DNA of 64,000 nucleotides, taken from contig JBBPSI010000022.1 in NCBI GenBank assembly GCA_038093515.1, positions 124,001 through 188,000 on the forward strand, written 5' to 3'. A model generated the notes under the pieces. That model had not been told where the DNA came from and made no database searches. It worked only from the letters and a program-made list of their open reading frames with translations. A program made the translations under genes and the position numbers. Source of the stretch: Butyriboletus loyo (Eukaryota; Basidiomycota; Agaricomycetes; Boletales; Boletaceae). Below, piece after piece: positions 22,362 through 35,337 of the stretch; position 1 is the stretch's first letter, and the number at the start of each line of letters is the position of its first letter.

Positions 22362-24907
22362 TTAAGCCGTGACCTTCATATCAGTCTTGTAATCGGACGA
22401 AGTGTCCGAGTCTTGGATGCCCATCTGAGAAGTGTCGAATCCGTGTTCTTCCAGGTACAACCGGAACTGTAGGACAAACATCATCAAACCGTTTGAGAGA
22501 AGGTGATACAAGACACATACTGCCTCATCTTCTGCCGCCATTCCATCGTGAGTCAGAGGCTTGACACAGAAGAACACAACCGTCGCGCTAAGGATGGCGA
22601 GACCGCTGCCGACCCAAAAGGGTCCCGTAGTTCCCTTGATCGAGCTGGCACCACCGAAATCTGTACGGTATTTGAGCTCAAGTATTGAGTAAGTTCGCAA
22701 ATACCCACCAGAAACGATTGACTTCCAGGCTGTCCACCGACGATGTGATTAGTCGATCATCACCAAATCCATTGATACCATATTCCACGTACAATATGTG
22801 CCGGCAAACGCGCCGATTTTGCCAACGGCCGCAGCGATACCATAGTATTGGCCACGGACTGCAGTGGGTGCAGTCTTGGAAGCGAGAATGCCAAGGCAGT
22901 TCCCAGGGCCTACAGGTGTGAGAAGAACGTCCGAGCGACTCGGCAAGTCAACTTACCGAATTCCCCGAAACTCAGGAAAATACCGTATACTACCTGCAAT
23001 CGAAACAAACATGAAGCTGTTTACCTCATTATGCAGTTCACAACTTACCGCAAAAGCAGCGATGTGTTGAGCTAGACGACTGTACAGACCACTCATAATG
23101 AAGCCAATAACTGCCTGAAGAAGTAAACCAGTGATCTAATAGTGCGCCGTGAGCTTTACGATTATCCAACCACGACTGAGGGTGACATTACCATCGTGTT
23201 CTTCGGGCCCAAATAGTCGACGACGAATGCACCAATGACAGTTCCTGGCATATCCGTAAATAAAACGGAAGTTGGGGTTCGCAGAACAAAGCGAACCTGG
23301 AATGTAAAATAGACTGTGATAGGAGATGTGAGCAACGGGATGTAGAGTGAGAAAAAAAAGCGAACTTGATAACAACACTCCACCCGAACACAACCGTCAG
23401 AGAAGAAGAGTTTCCAGTGACGCTTTACAGCATCAATATCAGTTTCGTTATTCGTCAAAGGCTGGAGTCGGCTTACACATCGGTGATGGTTGAAGAGTAT
23501 AGACCAAACTGCGTGTACATCAGGTCAAGCAAAAACAGAATGGGGTGACGATCTCACTGGATATCTGTGTGCAAGCGTGTTAGGATCGCAATGTACAATT
23601 AAAAAAAGTATACGTACGTGATAAAATCATAGATGAACCTATGTTGCACAGTAGTCAATGCATGATAATTGAATCCAGGGCGGGATCGTCAACTTACCAA
23701 GCCAAGGAGATCCCGAACAGCCCTTTCCAGTAGCGCTTAATGACCAGATAGTACGGAATCTGCACAGATTTCATCGAGTTTCGTTTGTAACTTGGTGGTT
23801 CTGTCATGCGCAGGCGCCATAAAAATACAGCAACAGCAGGAACAACACCTAGCCCAAGAGAAAGACGCCATACAGCCCGAAGGTGATTGTCCCCGAAGCT
23901 ACAGACAAAGGATGAGGTTTAGTTCTCACTGCGGTGCATGATGCAACTCACATCCAATATAAAACTAGAGGCACGAAGGCGCCAATTACAAAACCAACGT
24001 CAATCATCGTGTCTGGAACATTGATCAGATCAGAAACACGAGGTTGGAGCTGGGAAGTGCATACTAGTTGCGAGTGCCAACCATCGATGCTGAGCATTCT
24101 TTGCAATGCCCTCTTCTTCTGTTTGCTCCGAAGCAGAGACCGAACCACAAGGATATTCCGCGCCGATTCCAATACCTATCAAAAAGCTATGGATTGCGGT
24201 CGTGAGATGGTAGTCTGGTTATTGATGGAGTAATTTACCGGCAGGTAGAGAGCATGGCAATCATTCCGCCGAAACTGCCATTTGCACCCGAAGAGGCGGC
24301 AGATAGGCCGGCGAAAACAGCGACGATGCCCGATGCAGTCATCTGATGACCTTATGAGGAGAGTGTGAACATGGTTCCTGGATAGTTCTCACCATGCCAA
24401 CTTTGCGGCCGAGCTTGTCGGATATCCAGCCAAAGGTCAACATACCTACCAGCATGCCTAACGGCGACATTTCAGACGCCTGAAAGAGATGAGAGGCAGA
24501 GAGACGGAACCTGCGAAGCTGACACTGGAGAGTAAGTTGCTGTAGTTGTGTGCAGCCAATGCGTCGGCACCATAAATGATGGTCAAGACTGCGAACGAGA
24601 TGAATAGCCATATCAAAGGGGTCAGATAATGTGCGAGTGTCTCACGTGTATTGACTATGAACGTGATATTGAGCAGTGAATCATGCAGGGAGGGTGGACA
24701 TACCCATTCCAATGACATTGTTGGAGTAACCTGGCGATGAACGAGATGAGTGCACATGACAGGCGATAATGGGTGAAGTGGGTACCGTCGGAAAACAAGG
24801 CGGTTCCGCAACTGTTTGAAGACGTGAGTGAATTCAGAGGGAATGGAGAAGGAAACATACGCAAAGATGAGAGAGACTCTCGATAGACCTCCAACAGGCT
24901 CAGACAT
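22362..24907 (-). CDS. Git1-like glycerophosphodiester/phosphate MFS permease
   Basis: Plasma-membrane symporter family importing glycerophosphoinositol/choline or phosphate in fungi. The gene starts [16 protein letters not shown] and has about 14 small exons. Recognisable segments are [22 protein letters not shown] (motif A), [30 protein letters not shown], the loop [77 protein letters not shown] and KIGAFAGT. The cytosolic tail contains [16 protein letters not shown] and ends KVTA at 22362. The GPKN and GEFGPGN strings are specific to the Git1/PHS branch. An intron just after the signature helices is hard to place exactly. Confidence 0.85.
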
Positions 24908-25538
24908 GATGGGTGGGAGGGAAGGACAGAGACCAGCGCCAACCTCTGACTATGTGCATCATTTCTGATACGTCCCCATTAGGACCAGACGTGACTAGAA
25001 AGAAGGGGGCAACTCTAATTAGACGGCGGCCATTGGCTAGCGAGTGGCAACGTTCGTGGGTCACCGGTCACCGGTTGAAAGGATTGCCAAGCTGTCTGTA
25101 ATCATTCGTACCATCTGATAGTGCCTGTCACTGGGACACTGTGCAACATCGGCGGGCGTTGGGGCAGCAGAGAGCAAGGGAAGCTCCAAGGTACAGTTAT
25201 ACAGGAGCGAGCGGACGAACGTTGTTGAGTGCAGCTAGCTTAATTGACAGAACATGACCGTGAAGACATAACGGCGGGGTACTATCCTATCATCCAAACG
25301 GATATATAATTCTTGCACTCGGGCCCCGCTACTAGTTCTCAGTACTCAGTAAGCAACCCATATTCACAATCATATCCACCATCCCTCGCGACGAGTCTCC
25401 AATAACTCCACCGGAGACCCCGCCGAAACAACATCAACTTGGTGCGTCAAGGAATTGGACGCACTCGACTTCATCTGAGAGAGGAAACTGGTCTGAAAGT
25501 ACATGGCCATTCTAATCAATCTCTACTCTATTTTACAG
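24908..25538. other. intergenic region with TATA box
   Basis: Upstream of the git1-like start. A TATATAA at 25303-25309 points to plus-strand transcription, but no ATG follows for about 190 bp. Confidence 0.4.
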
Positions 25539-26013
25539 AGGTGACGGCTTGGTTATCGACTGCGTTGCAGACAGTAAGTCTATCAGAGGAGCCACGTTCC
25601 TGTTTGGTCAGATACCCTCAAGTCCTTGCCACTGGATCTTGCCCTACAATCATGCTTGCCCACAGATCTAGCGCAGTGACATCGCCCTTCTATTCGCAAA
25701 AGTCACCCCAAAAGCCTGTGACCACCGTCTCCGCCCCGGGACACCCTATGTCGTCTCCCCCATGTTTGGTGACGTTTCTGATGCCGAACCGCCATTGAAG
25801 AAGAGGTTACCAGTATCCCCACGTCCGTCGTCGAAGCACCGAAACAATCCCTCCCAACCAATCCCTCTAGTAAGCGGTCCGGATTCTTCGTCCACGTGTT
25901 CAGAAAGACCGCGGCTTCCCGATGCTAATCATGTAACAGAGCGCGAAACTACTTCCCATTCCTCGTTGCGTGATCCCGTATCCAGTTTAGCAGACCTCAC
26001 TCAACATGGCTAG
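25539..26013 (+). CDS. possible Pro/Ser-rich protein fragment, unidentified
   Basis: Exons at 25539-25573 and 25672-26013 join to give SDIALLFAKVTPKACDHRL, a basic EPPLKKRLPV (nuclear-signal-like), then Pro/Ser-rich sequence ending SSLADLTQHG. A strong donor at 25441 (gtgcgtc) suggests an upstream exon, but no in-frame ATG was found. Unrecognised; may be a relic or wrongly joined. Confidence 0.28.
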
Positions 26014-26278
26014 GTTGCTGAGCCTCCTAGTGGCGGCCTTGTACATCTTCCGCGGCAGAGGAAATGATGTCGGAAATGACTTTGAATTATCTTCACCGGT
26101 AGGCAACTGGGTAGGCATTTCTGGTTTACAATATTGGTCTGATCCCTCGGGTCTATACGTCCGAACCTACGAAGCGGACAGAGCAAGCCTTGCAAACGCC
26201 TCCTTCGATGTCGTGTTTACCAAAATATCGCCTCGTCCATATCGGCAGTCTCTCCCCAAATGCTTCTGTGGGTCATAG
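26006..26278 (+). CDS. possible small secreted protein, 90 aa, unidentified
   Basis: Open frame beginning MARLLSLLVAALYIFRGRG, which looks like a short signal peptide, followed by VGNWVGISGLQYWSDPSGLY and NASFDVVF. No second exon or homology recognised. Only the hydrophobic start supports it. Confidence 0.25.
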   Translation: MARLLSLLVAALYIFRGRGNDVGNDFELSSPVGNWVGISGLQYWSDPSGLYVRTYEADRASLANASFDVVFTKISPRPYRQSLPKCFCGS

Positions 26279-27038
26279 TTCCGTTGTGGCACCTCGAGGA
26301 GATAACTTATGTCCGAGAATCCCTTGCCTCCATTCGAATGCCCAAAGTCCGGCCATTGTGCAGATCGAATACGACATTCTCTATCTTGGAGCAGGGTTGT
26401 GGTCTGTCGTGTGGTGATTTCTACCAAGACGGTCGTACATAATTTCATCTTGCAGAAGAAGTTGATGTAGAGGATGCAGCCATCGAGGGTGTCTGGCCAC
26501 TAACGGCCACTGCCCACTAGATTCTCGTCTTCCAAACATGATTTTCCGATAACTGGCGCTTGGATGCATACACACGATCAGACATGTTCGTCTTGGATTA
26601 TGCCATGCGTCGTGGTGCAGCATAGCTGCGTACTGCGGCACGATCTTCCGCCTCGCCCCGGCGTCCTTTGGTGACACTCTCGACCTGCAGGAGAACATGC
26701 ATTGTGTGACTGTGTCGCCTCATGCAAATCTGTGCACGGCCTAGTCCGGACCGGGGAAGCGCCGGTGGTAAATCGTGATGCTCAAGTCAGAAAAAAAACT
26801 CAGAAAAGTGCATGGGGCTGCAGCGACGACGGACGCGAGGAGGAGTCGGGATCAGGACGGGATTGGTTGGAGGGAAATGTTGTGGAGCGTGTCGGCCACA
26901 CACAAATAAGGCAATTTAAAGTCCGCTGTTGGGATTCTCTTCCACCTTATTTTGTAGACGCTCTCTTCGCTCCCCACCGGTCCATCCCGCATTCTCTCCT
27001 TCACCCTCCTCGGACTGGTGTCCTTCAAAACTATTCAA
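26279..27038. other. upstream region of casein kinase gene
   Basis: Short ORFs only; probable promoter and 5' UTR of the casein kinase gene. Confidence 0.45.
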
Positions 27039-29455
27039 ATGACGACCCCTCACGTTATAGCTTCATCCTCGGGACATCATTCTCAATCCACCACTTCGAA
27101 TGGCATCGTTGGCAATCATTTCCGCGTTGGCAAGAAAATCGGAGAGGGCTCTTTTGGCGTTGTATTTGAAGGTGCGCCCGTTCTAACCAACTCGTCGCCT
27201 CTTCCTCTTCCAGAAGGGCTGCTCCGTCGACTGGCTCTCTCAGTGGTGGGAGTCGCTGGAAGTAACGGGCGCTTGAATTCTCCACTGCGGAGATGACTGC
27301 CTATTGTTTGCTCTCTGGTCATGGAGATGCACTAGTCTTCCTAAGGTATACTGGATGACCGTAAACTTCGCAAGATTGATGTCGCGTTGATGCCAAGTCC
27401 TTCTGCTCCATCTTACTCTTGTCCCATGATCGTTCGTCTTGAACTCAACGCTTCGTCTTCATAGGCACCAAGCTTCTGACAAATCAGCCCGTTGCCATCA
27501 AATTCGTAAGTCTCCGTTACCCCGAGGAGACAACTTTTTTGATCTCCGTGCTTTCTCATAGGAGCCACGAAAGTCCGATGCCCCGCAATTACGGGATGAA
27601 TTTCGTTCCTATAGAACACTCAACGGGACATGTACGTATATTTCGCCCACCCTTTCTGTCCGTCGTTCAAGCTGTGGTTCCAGTGGGTGTTCCTCAAGTC
27701 CACCATTTTGGGCAGGAAGGACTCCATAATGTCCTCGTAATCGATCTGCTTGGTCCTAATCTCGAGGACCTCTTCGACATGTGTGGACGCAAGTTCACCA
27801 TCAAGACGGTATGTATGGCAGCGAAGCAAATGGTGAGTGCTCTCGTCCTATTGTACTTTCGTGTATGCGCGCGCAGTATGTCATGGGATCGTGATCGTCC
27901 TATCGTTCCTCGGTTATCCCCGAGTCTTTGCGCACTGTTTGACCATGTACTAATTATACTTTAGATCACCCGCATTCAGTCAGTACACGACAAGTCACTC
28001 ATTTATCGAGATATCAAACCCGACAACTTTCTCGTTGGCGTTCCTGGCACGAAAACCGCCAACGTTATTCATATCATTGGTACGTACGCTTTCTCGCACC
28101 TGTTAGGATTTGTTATCCTTCAATCTACATCTACCCCACGGTTTCACGTTTATTTCGGTCGCATTGCCGTGATGGGCATCACCGGCAGATACGATCGCAC
28201 GTTGTGATTCCCCTTGGACTCGCTGATCTGACTTTCGGGCTATCCAGATTTCGGCATGGCGAAACACTACCGAGATCCAAAGACGAAGGTTCATATTCCA
28301 TACCGTGAACGCAAGAGCCTGTCCGGCACAGCCCGGTACATGTCGATTAACACACATCTTGGCCGTGAACAATCTCGCAGAGACGACCTAGAATCTTTGG
28401 GTCATGTGTTCATGTACTTTCTGCGGGGCGGCCTTCCCTGGCAAGGACTCAGGGCTGCAACTAACAAGCAAAAGTATGAGAAGATCGGAGAGAAGAAGCA
28501 GACCACCGTAATTTCGGAGTTGTGTGAAGGCTTTCCAGGTATGTCCGTCCCTGGTGCACCGCCATGTCACCACATTGCGCCCCTTATTCCTTGCAGAAGA
28601 GTTTGCCATTTACATGAATTACGTGCGAAAGCTTGGATTTGAGGAATCACCCGACTACGACTTCCTCCGCGAGCTGTTCGCCAAGATTCTCAAGAATATC
28701 GGAGAACAAGATGATGGTATTTACGATTGGATGTTGTTGAACAACGGCAAGGGATGGGAAGCTGGTAATGTGTGTGATTCTGGCCCGGTCCCAAACCTTT
28801 ACATAATAACTGTTTCCGACAGACGCCTTCCTCACTGTTGGCACAGGCACACGCAACCGCGAATACCCCACATACACCTCGTCATCGGGACACCAATCGC
28901 CGACCTCGAGCTCCGGTAGCTGATCCTTCGACGCCATCGACACCCCTGGTTCTTACTCCAACACCTGCTCACCATAAGAGTACTAGACGGCCTGGAACTC
29001 GCGAAGGTCATGGCACGCGAGATTCAATGACCCGCGGCGATGGCAATGCGCAGGTTACAGTCCCTGTCAATAGACGGGTCAGCCAGACACCCCGAGATAG
29101 TCCAGGACTTTCATCTCACCCCTACGCTACTGTTCCCACCTCATCGGGTTATCGGTCCAATGGATATGGTAGGGCTTCTCCGGCTCCTCCAGCACAAGCG
29201 GTACTAGGCATGAATGGTGGCCCTGCTGGACGCACCGACGGATCCGATTCGTTCCTCTATGGGGCTCAAGCCCACGGTGGCAAGCACGCGGCTAATTCAC
29301 GGGAGGATACTACTGCTGGTACGGTTCTTCGCGAAGGTATACATAGCCGAATGGCCGTGTTCGAAAGCCAGATGCGTGGGGCCGATGATATGGAGGATGA
29401 CCGACACCCTAGGAAAAGAGGATTCCTTTCCAGCTTGTTCTGCTGCAGGGCATAA
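27039..29455 (+). CDS. casein kinase I, Yck/CK1-gamma type
   Basis: Membrane-tethered Ser/Thr kinase acting in nutrient sensing, endocytosis and morphogenesis. Exon 1 gives [21 protein letters not shown] (Gly loop). A longer intron of about 295 nt then leads to [13 protein letters not shown] (catalytic Lys). HRD equivalent [25 protein letters not shown], the CK1-specific [15 protein letters not shown] and [18 protein letters not shown] are all present. The last exon is a Pro/Ser/Gly-rich tail ending [11 protein letters not shown]: paired cysteines near the C-terminus, as in yeast Yck1/2 where they are palmitoylated. Here two residues follow the cysteine pair. About eight introns. The TAA is at 29453-29455. 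Confidence 0.92.
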
Positions 29456-30045
29456 ATCGACATTGATTGGTTCATCGGTTGGTTGGGATGCGCAGGTCGC
29501 ACTTTCTTTTGGGACACTGGTAAGTTTTTTGTGCGTGTACAAGGCGGTGTGTTTGATTGACTGAAGGTGCACATCAAGGTATGAGGTACTCGACGACAGG
29601 CGCACGATCTATCTTCCTATTGCTATCATACATGCTTATATACCTTGCCGAACTTGAAGGGAATCATGTCGCTTTCTTTCGCGGGTCGATGATATCCTCA
29701 ACCCGTTTCATACCCTTGACGGTCGTTACCTAGCACTACCCTCGGCGTACGCTCCATCTTTCTATGGCCCATGCGGGAAACTGGGGCCGTTTCATTGTTT
29801 ATATCATGATGCTTGTGTATTGCGTATGCCTCTACATTATTCTGCTTTCGAGGTACGATCGGATGGTCGGATTGATAGCATCCGCGTCTATCCGGTAATA
29901 ATCGAATTTTTATTTGTTCAAATCTGGACTTGATCTGGACCCGATTTTATCAAGAAACCGGCGAAACGTTGTGTGATAACCTAGAGCGAACAAGACATAA
30001 CGTTATGTACAAGATGATCGATAACGGTGCGATAGCAAAAAATGA
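29456..30045. other. intergenic, no gene seen
   Basis: Convergent gap; 3' regions of casein kinase I and the small minus-strand gene. Confidence 0.45.
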
Positions 30046-30652
30046 TCATGGGTAAGTCTGCCTAATATAATCATACACTCGGCGCAAACGTGACAAGCGA
30101 AAACAACACGTTGGGAATGTCCGTGCGAGTCCGGGGTAATTCCCCCAAGTCCTACCCCAGTTCTTTCCACTCCTTCCTAGCTTGGTGGATGTCGTGTTAG
30201 GACTTGCCTGGTTTGGTGCTATCTGCATCCATGAGACCAAAACCGCCATGGCTGCCCCCCGTCTCTCCAGAAACCTTGGTGTTTCTTACGGCCGCACTCT
30301 CCCCGGCTGTACGCGTATTGGATGGATGGGTGAGAGACGAGCTGGTAGAGCCAAGCGCCTCTGGATTAGGTGTGGTCGTGGCACCAAAGTTGATGTAGGG
30401 TGCTGATGTGGGATAGGCCCCTGAGGGGACTTGATAGGGAGTATCGGAAGGGTCAGGCTCTGAGACGACGTATGTGCGCGTTCCAGAGGACGTGAGATGA
30501 GGCTCTGAGGAGCTGTCGACCTGTTTTTCGTATATCGGGGCGGGGGAGGATGGGGAAGGCGCCGTCAAGTGACTTGGCGCGCGGAGGGCGACGAAAGGGG
30601 AGTGGAATGCACGGATGAAGGCGCGGGGGAGGGAGGCGAGGAGGGGGGACAT
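30046..30652 (-). CDS. small basic-start protein, probably mitochondrial, function unknown
   Basis: From ATG at 30652 the protein starts MSPLLASLPRAFIRAFHSPF, an Arg-containing amphipathic start without acids that looks like a mitochondrial targeting sequence. It continues with Ser/Pro-rich sequence and the conserved-looking block TYVVSEPDPSDTPYQVPSGA then YPTSAPYINF, which I associate with an uncharacterised basidiomycete family. The exon runs open to 30197, where a stop follows STKPGKS. A strong donor (gtaaga) near 30290 and an acceptor near 30229 would extend it to 30046. The 3' end is uncertain. An earlier in-frame ATG at 30736 exists, but the targeting-like start fits 30652. Confidence 0.55.
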
Positions 30653-30754
30653 GCTGGTTGTCAGGAGACGAGTGTGGGGCAGGAACCCGTGCGAAGGTTG
30701 GAGCACATGAGGATGACATAACCAATGGCCACGCACTCGCCGTTCATGGTGGTG

Positions 30755-30781
30755 GACGACGACGACGACGACGACGACGAG
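30755..30781. repeat. (GAC)n trinucleotide microsatellite
   Basis: About nine perfect GAC units, about 100 bp upstream of the small mitochondrial-type gene, within its likely 5' UTR or promoter. Confidence 0.9.
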
Positions 30782-33167
30782 TGAGCTATGAACTGCACCA
30801 GCTTTGGGTTGTTATCTGTCTGTAGCCGATTCCGCGGCTCAGCGGAGTTGGTGTTGTCGGCGCCGGGGTGGTTTGGTCCCTGAGAGCTCCGACGTCAATG
30901 ACGAACGCCCACCCACATTTCCGACCTCGACGGCGCTGTGGCGTGGCCACTTGCAACACGCCCTGCGTCATGTCCATCCTCCTTGCTTCTCGTGCGTGGA
31001 CTGTGTATCCATGCGCAAATCGTCCGGACGCAACTCGAACGGCTAGGGCATATGATTTGGCTAGCCGGTATATAACTGCTTCCTCGTCAGATCTTCAAAC
31101 ACGAGGTCGGGTTAATCGGGAAATGCTGTCGTACTTTTAACCATATCCGTTAATTTAGGGTTCTTGACGAGCCCGCTGTGTGGTCGTCGTTGATGACAAA
31201 CGCCGTACCCCACTTGTGCCACTCGGTGTTAGTTCCGATCCCAAGGTTCGGTCTCATACCTTTCGAGCAGCCATCTGATCCAGAGCGGGCTGGATCTAAG
31301 CTCTCCGCCTCAACTGCTGACCCACCACTTCAAACGACAGCCGTCAAATCATTTGCCAAGCAACAAGGAACAAGAGCGTAATCTCTCCATCCTCCGCGGG
31401 TCCTCGATGGTTTGAAACACTGTGCTGACATTACCGGAACTTGCCAGCTGCATCCACTGCGTAGGTGCGTCTCAAACCGGGATCTGTTCAAGTCCTTGTA
31501 AGCACTGCGCTACCAAACCGGATGTTGTCCAAGTTCTGCTTCCTTCTCCAGTCCTCGGTCATGTTTCGGACTAAGCTCGCTCTACCTTCTGCGCGACGCA
31601 AATACCCGACATCATGGTGTGGAGCGAGCGACGCCGTATTCACCACTGACCGTTCGCTCCAACCCATGCCCTCAGTCATTCAAGGTTCAAAGGACGGCGA
31701 AATACGGCACACGATTGATGCGGCGATCATAGCTCTCGATCGGACTTCTGGAACGGACTACGCCCACTCACCACACTTGGATATTTTTCATTCAAAAATG
31801 AGGTGGTCTGGCCACTTTCGACCGCCTCCATATCTCATATCAGTGGGCGTAACCGGGGATGTATCGCTAGGTCATTATCAGCCACTGGTTACAAAGCGCG
31901 TTTCCGTGTGAGTGGAGACCGTATCTTGCAAACGTTCGTGTATGTAGGTTGTCTCCTCATATGGAGTAAACAGTGATCAGACCAGACCTACATCACGAGG
32001 TGAACTCCGACCTTGGCTCCTTGCGCAAGTAGTTTTGGAGCGGCATCGATTTTTCGGTCCGCCTCGGCGATACCTTGATCGCCTACACGATTCAGAAGTC
32101 GCGCGCGCAGGTTTCTGGACCAGAATTAGTATTTTTTTAGATATCCAAACCTTCTTTCGGGTGTCTCAGGCTTATCCCGCACGGGGCACGATCACCTGGG
32201 TGATCCATAAACGTCAACTCTCGGGCCCGGAACCAAGGGCAGTGAGCATGCGATGGGTGTCCTCTTTTCCTTGCGCACCTGTACCGTGTGACAGCGGCGT
32301 CGTGCTCGCCTGCGGTGCGATGATGTGGGGCGGTATGCGTCCTGACGTAGTGTCTCACAAACAAAAATTGATTGTGGCGGTTGTCCTGTGCGATCCATCC
32401 AGGGCTGCAGGTGATTGCTGGCGAAATATGGGTGAATTGTGACGGGCTGGTGTTCGGATCGAGGGGAGGCACTTTTGTCAGACTGGTATGTCGAGCATGT
32501 ACATAAGGGCCGATTGCCGCGCTACGGCATGTCTCTGGCTACTCCAAAAGGCAAAGTCCTTTTTTGGTATCTGTCGTATATGAGAGTCGTCCAGTGGGTT
32601 GATTCCCTACCGCGACTACGATCGCGATCAGCTACATCTTCCCATCACGACGACTTCTGTCCTCGCACATTTCGCCATACGAATGATCCACACCCGTCGC
32701 TGTTGTTCCGACACCGCTTTAGGTGCCACATGCACACGAGGTCCTTCCTCTCCTGTCCATTAACTTAAGTCCACGGACATCACTCAGGTCAAGCTTGTGT
32801 TCTGCTCGGCACTTGTGTTACCGTCACCGCGGCTTCGCTTGCCTAATACTGCCCAACCTAACCGATATTTCCCTGTTTCTTTGTCATGGCGCTCAAGACC
32901 GCTGCTCCGCATTCGATGTCTGGCTTCCAGAATTCCACACTCCTGTTACTCTGGCCAGGCGCTTTCCTATCCGATCTCTCCTCAAAGATCTCTCCTCCTT
33001 CCACTTTCACCACTCAAAATCTTCCCTGTCCGGTCCCTGTGTGCTAGATTGTCGGAAAGTCGATCCTGCGTTTTACTTCCGACTCCCGAATCCGTGAGCG
33101 TCTCTACGGAGGGTTTATAACGACTCCGTGCCTCCGTCTCTCTGCCCATCATCCCGACGGACTGCCC
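30782..33167. other. gene-poor stretch of 2.4 kb
   Basis: No frame is recognised. The longest is 31465-31911 (+, 148 codons, start MRLKPGSVQVLVSTALP), without known motifs. Coding-like scraps occur, such as FSVRLGDTLIAYTIQKS near 32050 and GEIWVNCDGLVFGSRGG near 32420, in broken frames. The last 350 bp (32800-33160) are CT-rich and probably the promoter of the following P450. Confidence 0.4.
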
Positions 33168-35337
33168 ATGTACTCTTTTTCCACTCCAGACGCCTCCATG
33201 CTCATCGTAGCTGCTGGCATTGTGGGTACATCCCATCTCTCCACTCTTCATTCTCCTAACGTGTCCTCAAGGCTTGCCATCTAGTCTTTAACCGCTACGA
33301 GCCCGTCAACCCTCTCTCTCACATCGCCCTCCTCATCGTCGCTCCCGCCTTCTTGACCCGCCTGCTTCTATTTAGCTTCCGTTCTGTCATTCGCGTTGTG
33401 GCATGCACTTACTTGCTCTATTATTCCACCATCCTCATCTCTGTACTCGTTTATCGACTCTCCCCCTTTCATCCCCTTGCCAAGTATCCTGGACCCATCC
33501 CATGTCGCATCTCAAAGCTATGGATGGTTTGGGTTTCCTCGTCCGGGAAACAACACAGATATTATCATGAACTGCACCAAAAGTATGGTGACGTCGTAAG
33601 AATCGGTAAGACGTTTCGTTTACGCCCTTTTTACTCTCTATCTGACTGTACAAACATTAGGTCCCAATGAACTGTCCTTTTGCAATGTTGATGCAATTTC
33701 CCCTCTGATGGGACCCTTTGGTCTCCCCAAAGGACCGCGTACGGTAAATTTACATGTCTCGTCGAGCACCTGAATTTACTTGCTGTAGACTGGGACGGTC
33801 GTATGGCTGAGCAGACGAGCATCAGATCAATGATATCCTTACGAGATCCCGCGGAGCACGCGCGCCGTCGGAAGCCGTGGACAAGAGGTTTCAGTTCAGC
33901 TGCGCTAAAAGGTTACGAAGAGATCCTCGGCAAGAGGGTCTATGAGCTTGTGAGCGCACTTGAAAAGCAACAACAACCCGTCAACCTTGCTGAGTGGATC
34001 AGTCGCTTTACGTGAGCTCTCCCCCCTCTCTTTCCGCTTGTAACCTAATAGGACGTGCGTAGATTTGACTTTATGAGTGATATGGCGTAAGTTGTTCCTC
34101 TCGGGGATATTTTTTTGTCCTTATATTAATGTGTCGGGCAGGTTCGGGGGAGGCTCAAACATGCTGCGCGATGGTGATGAGGATAACACTTGGCACCTGC
34201 TGGAAAGCGGACTACCGTACGTACATTGATCGATGGTCGATTCAAGTGACGAGCGGATTGGACTTCCAGACTCGCTTTGGTCCTGACCCACCTGCCGTGG
34301 TTAGGGAAATACTATGTTGGACTGCCTGGGTTAGGTGCAGACTTGAAGAAATTCCGCGCGTTCTGTCGGGAGCGCACGGCGCTCAGACGATCTCAAGGTT
34401 CTCAGTCCAAGGATCTATTCCACTACTTGGTATGTAGTTTTCAGAATGCTGTTAGGGTTCGAGGCTGAGTGTACGTGATCCATCTCAGATCGATGAAGCG
34501 GGGGTTGAACGCTCCCCTCCCACACTTGCGGAGGTCATTTCTGACGGTGTCCTGGCTATAGTGGCAGGATCGGACACCACTGCGACGACACTCAGCGCGT
34601 TATTTTGGGCTCTATTAAGCCACCCCACTGCTTATCGCCGACTCCAAGCGGAAGTTGATCGCTATTACCCTCCCGGCGAAGATACCTCATCCACCGCCCA
34701 TCATCCGCAAATGAATTATCTCAGTGCCGTAATGTATGCTATTGCGCCTTTTGATGGCACTGAGTATAGTTAACATGGTGCCGTTTCAGTAACGAGACCC
34801 TCCGATTGTTCCCACCCATTCTCAGTGGAAGTCAACGTGGGGCGACCAAACGCAGTGGAGGAAGGGTAGTGGGTCCTTGGTAATTCATCGAGCCACTGTT
34901 ATCACCATGCTTCTCATTCTTCTTCAACTTCCAGCTTTGTGCCGGAGGGAACAAATACTTTTGTTCATTTCTATTCTCTCCATCGCGATCCTCGTAACTT
35001 CTCGCCAATGCCAGACACTTTCTGGCCGGAACGATGGCTCTCTGGGGACGAGAGAAGGGCGTTGGGATACCCGGACTCAAATGACCCGGACAAGGTTCCG
35101 TTCAGGCATAATCCGGCGGCTTTCATCCCTTTCTCGATTGGGCCCGCGAATTGCGTTGGCAAGAATCTTGCGTATCAAGAGATGCGAACGGTTGTCTGCA
35201 CGATGATGCAGTGTTTGGATTTCCGATTTGCGGATGGATATGACCCTGAATCCTGGGATCGTGAACTCAAGGACTATTTTTTGGCGGTGAAGGGCGAGCT
35301 ACCTGTGGTCTTATCTCCACGGGCTTCGTGCATATGA
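33168..35337 (+). CDS. cytochrome P450 monooxygenase (second)
   Basis: Distinct from the first P450. The start MYSFSTPDASMLIVAAGI joins, after an intron, ACHLVFNRYEPVNPLSH; a second hydrophobic stretch (TYLLYYSTILISVLVYRL) precedes the hinge HPLAKYPGPIPCRIS. This double-helix N-terminus is common in agaricomycete CYP67/CYP5037-like enzymes. Helix C region: HARRRKPWTRGFSSAAL. Helix I: VAGSDTTATTLSALFWALL. ExxR in MNETLRLFPPILSG (split by an intron). Meander FWPERWLSGDERRAL. Heme loop AFIPFSIGPANCVGKNLA. It ends VVLSPRASCI at 35335-35337. Substrate unknown. About ten introns, including several near the I-helix. Confidence 0.9.
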
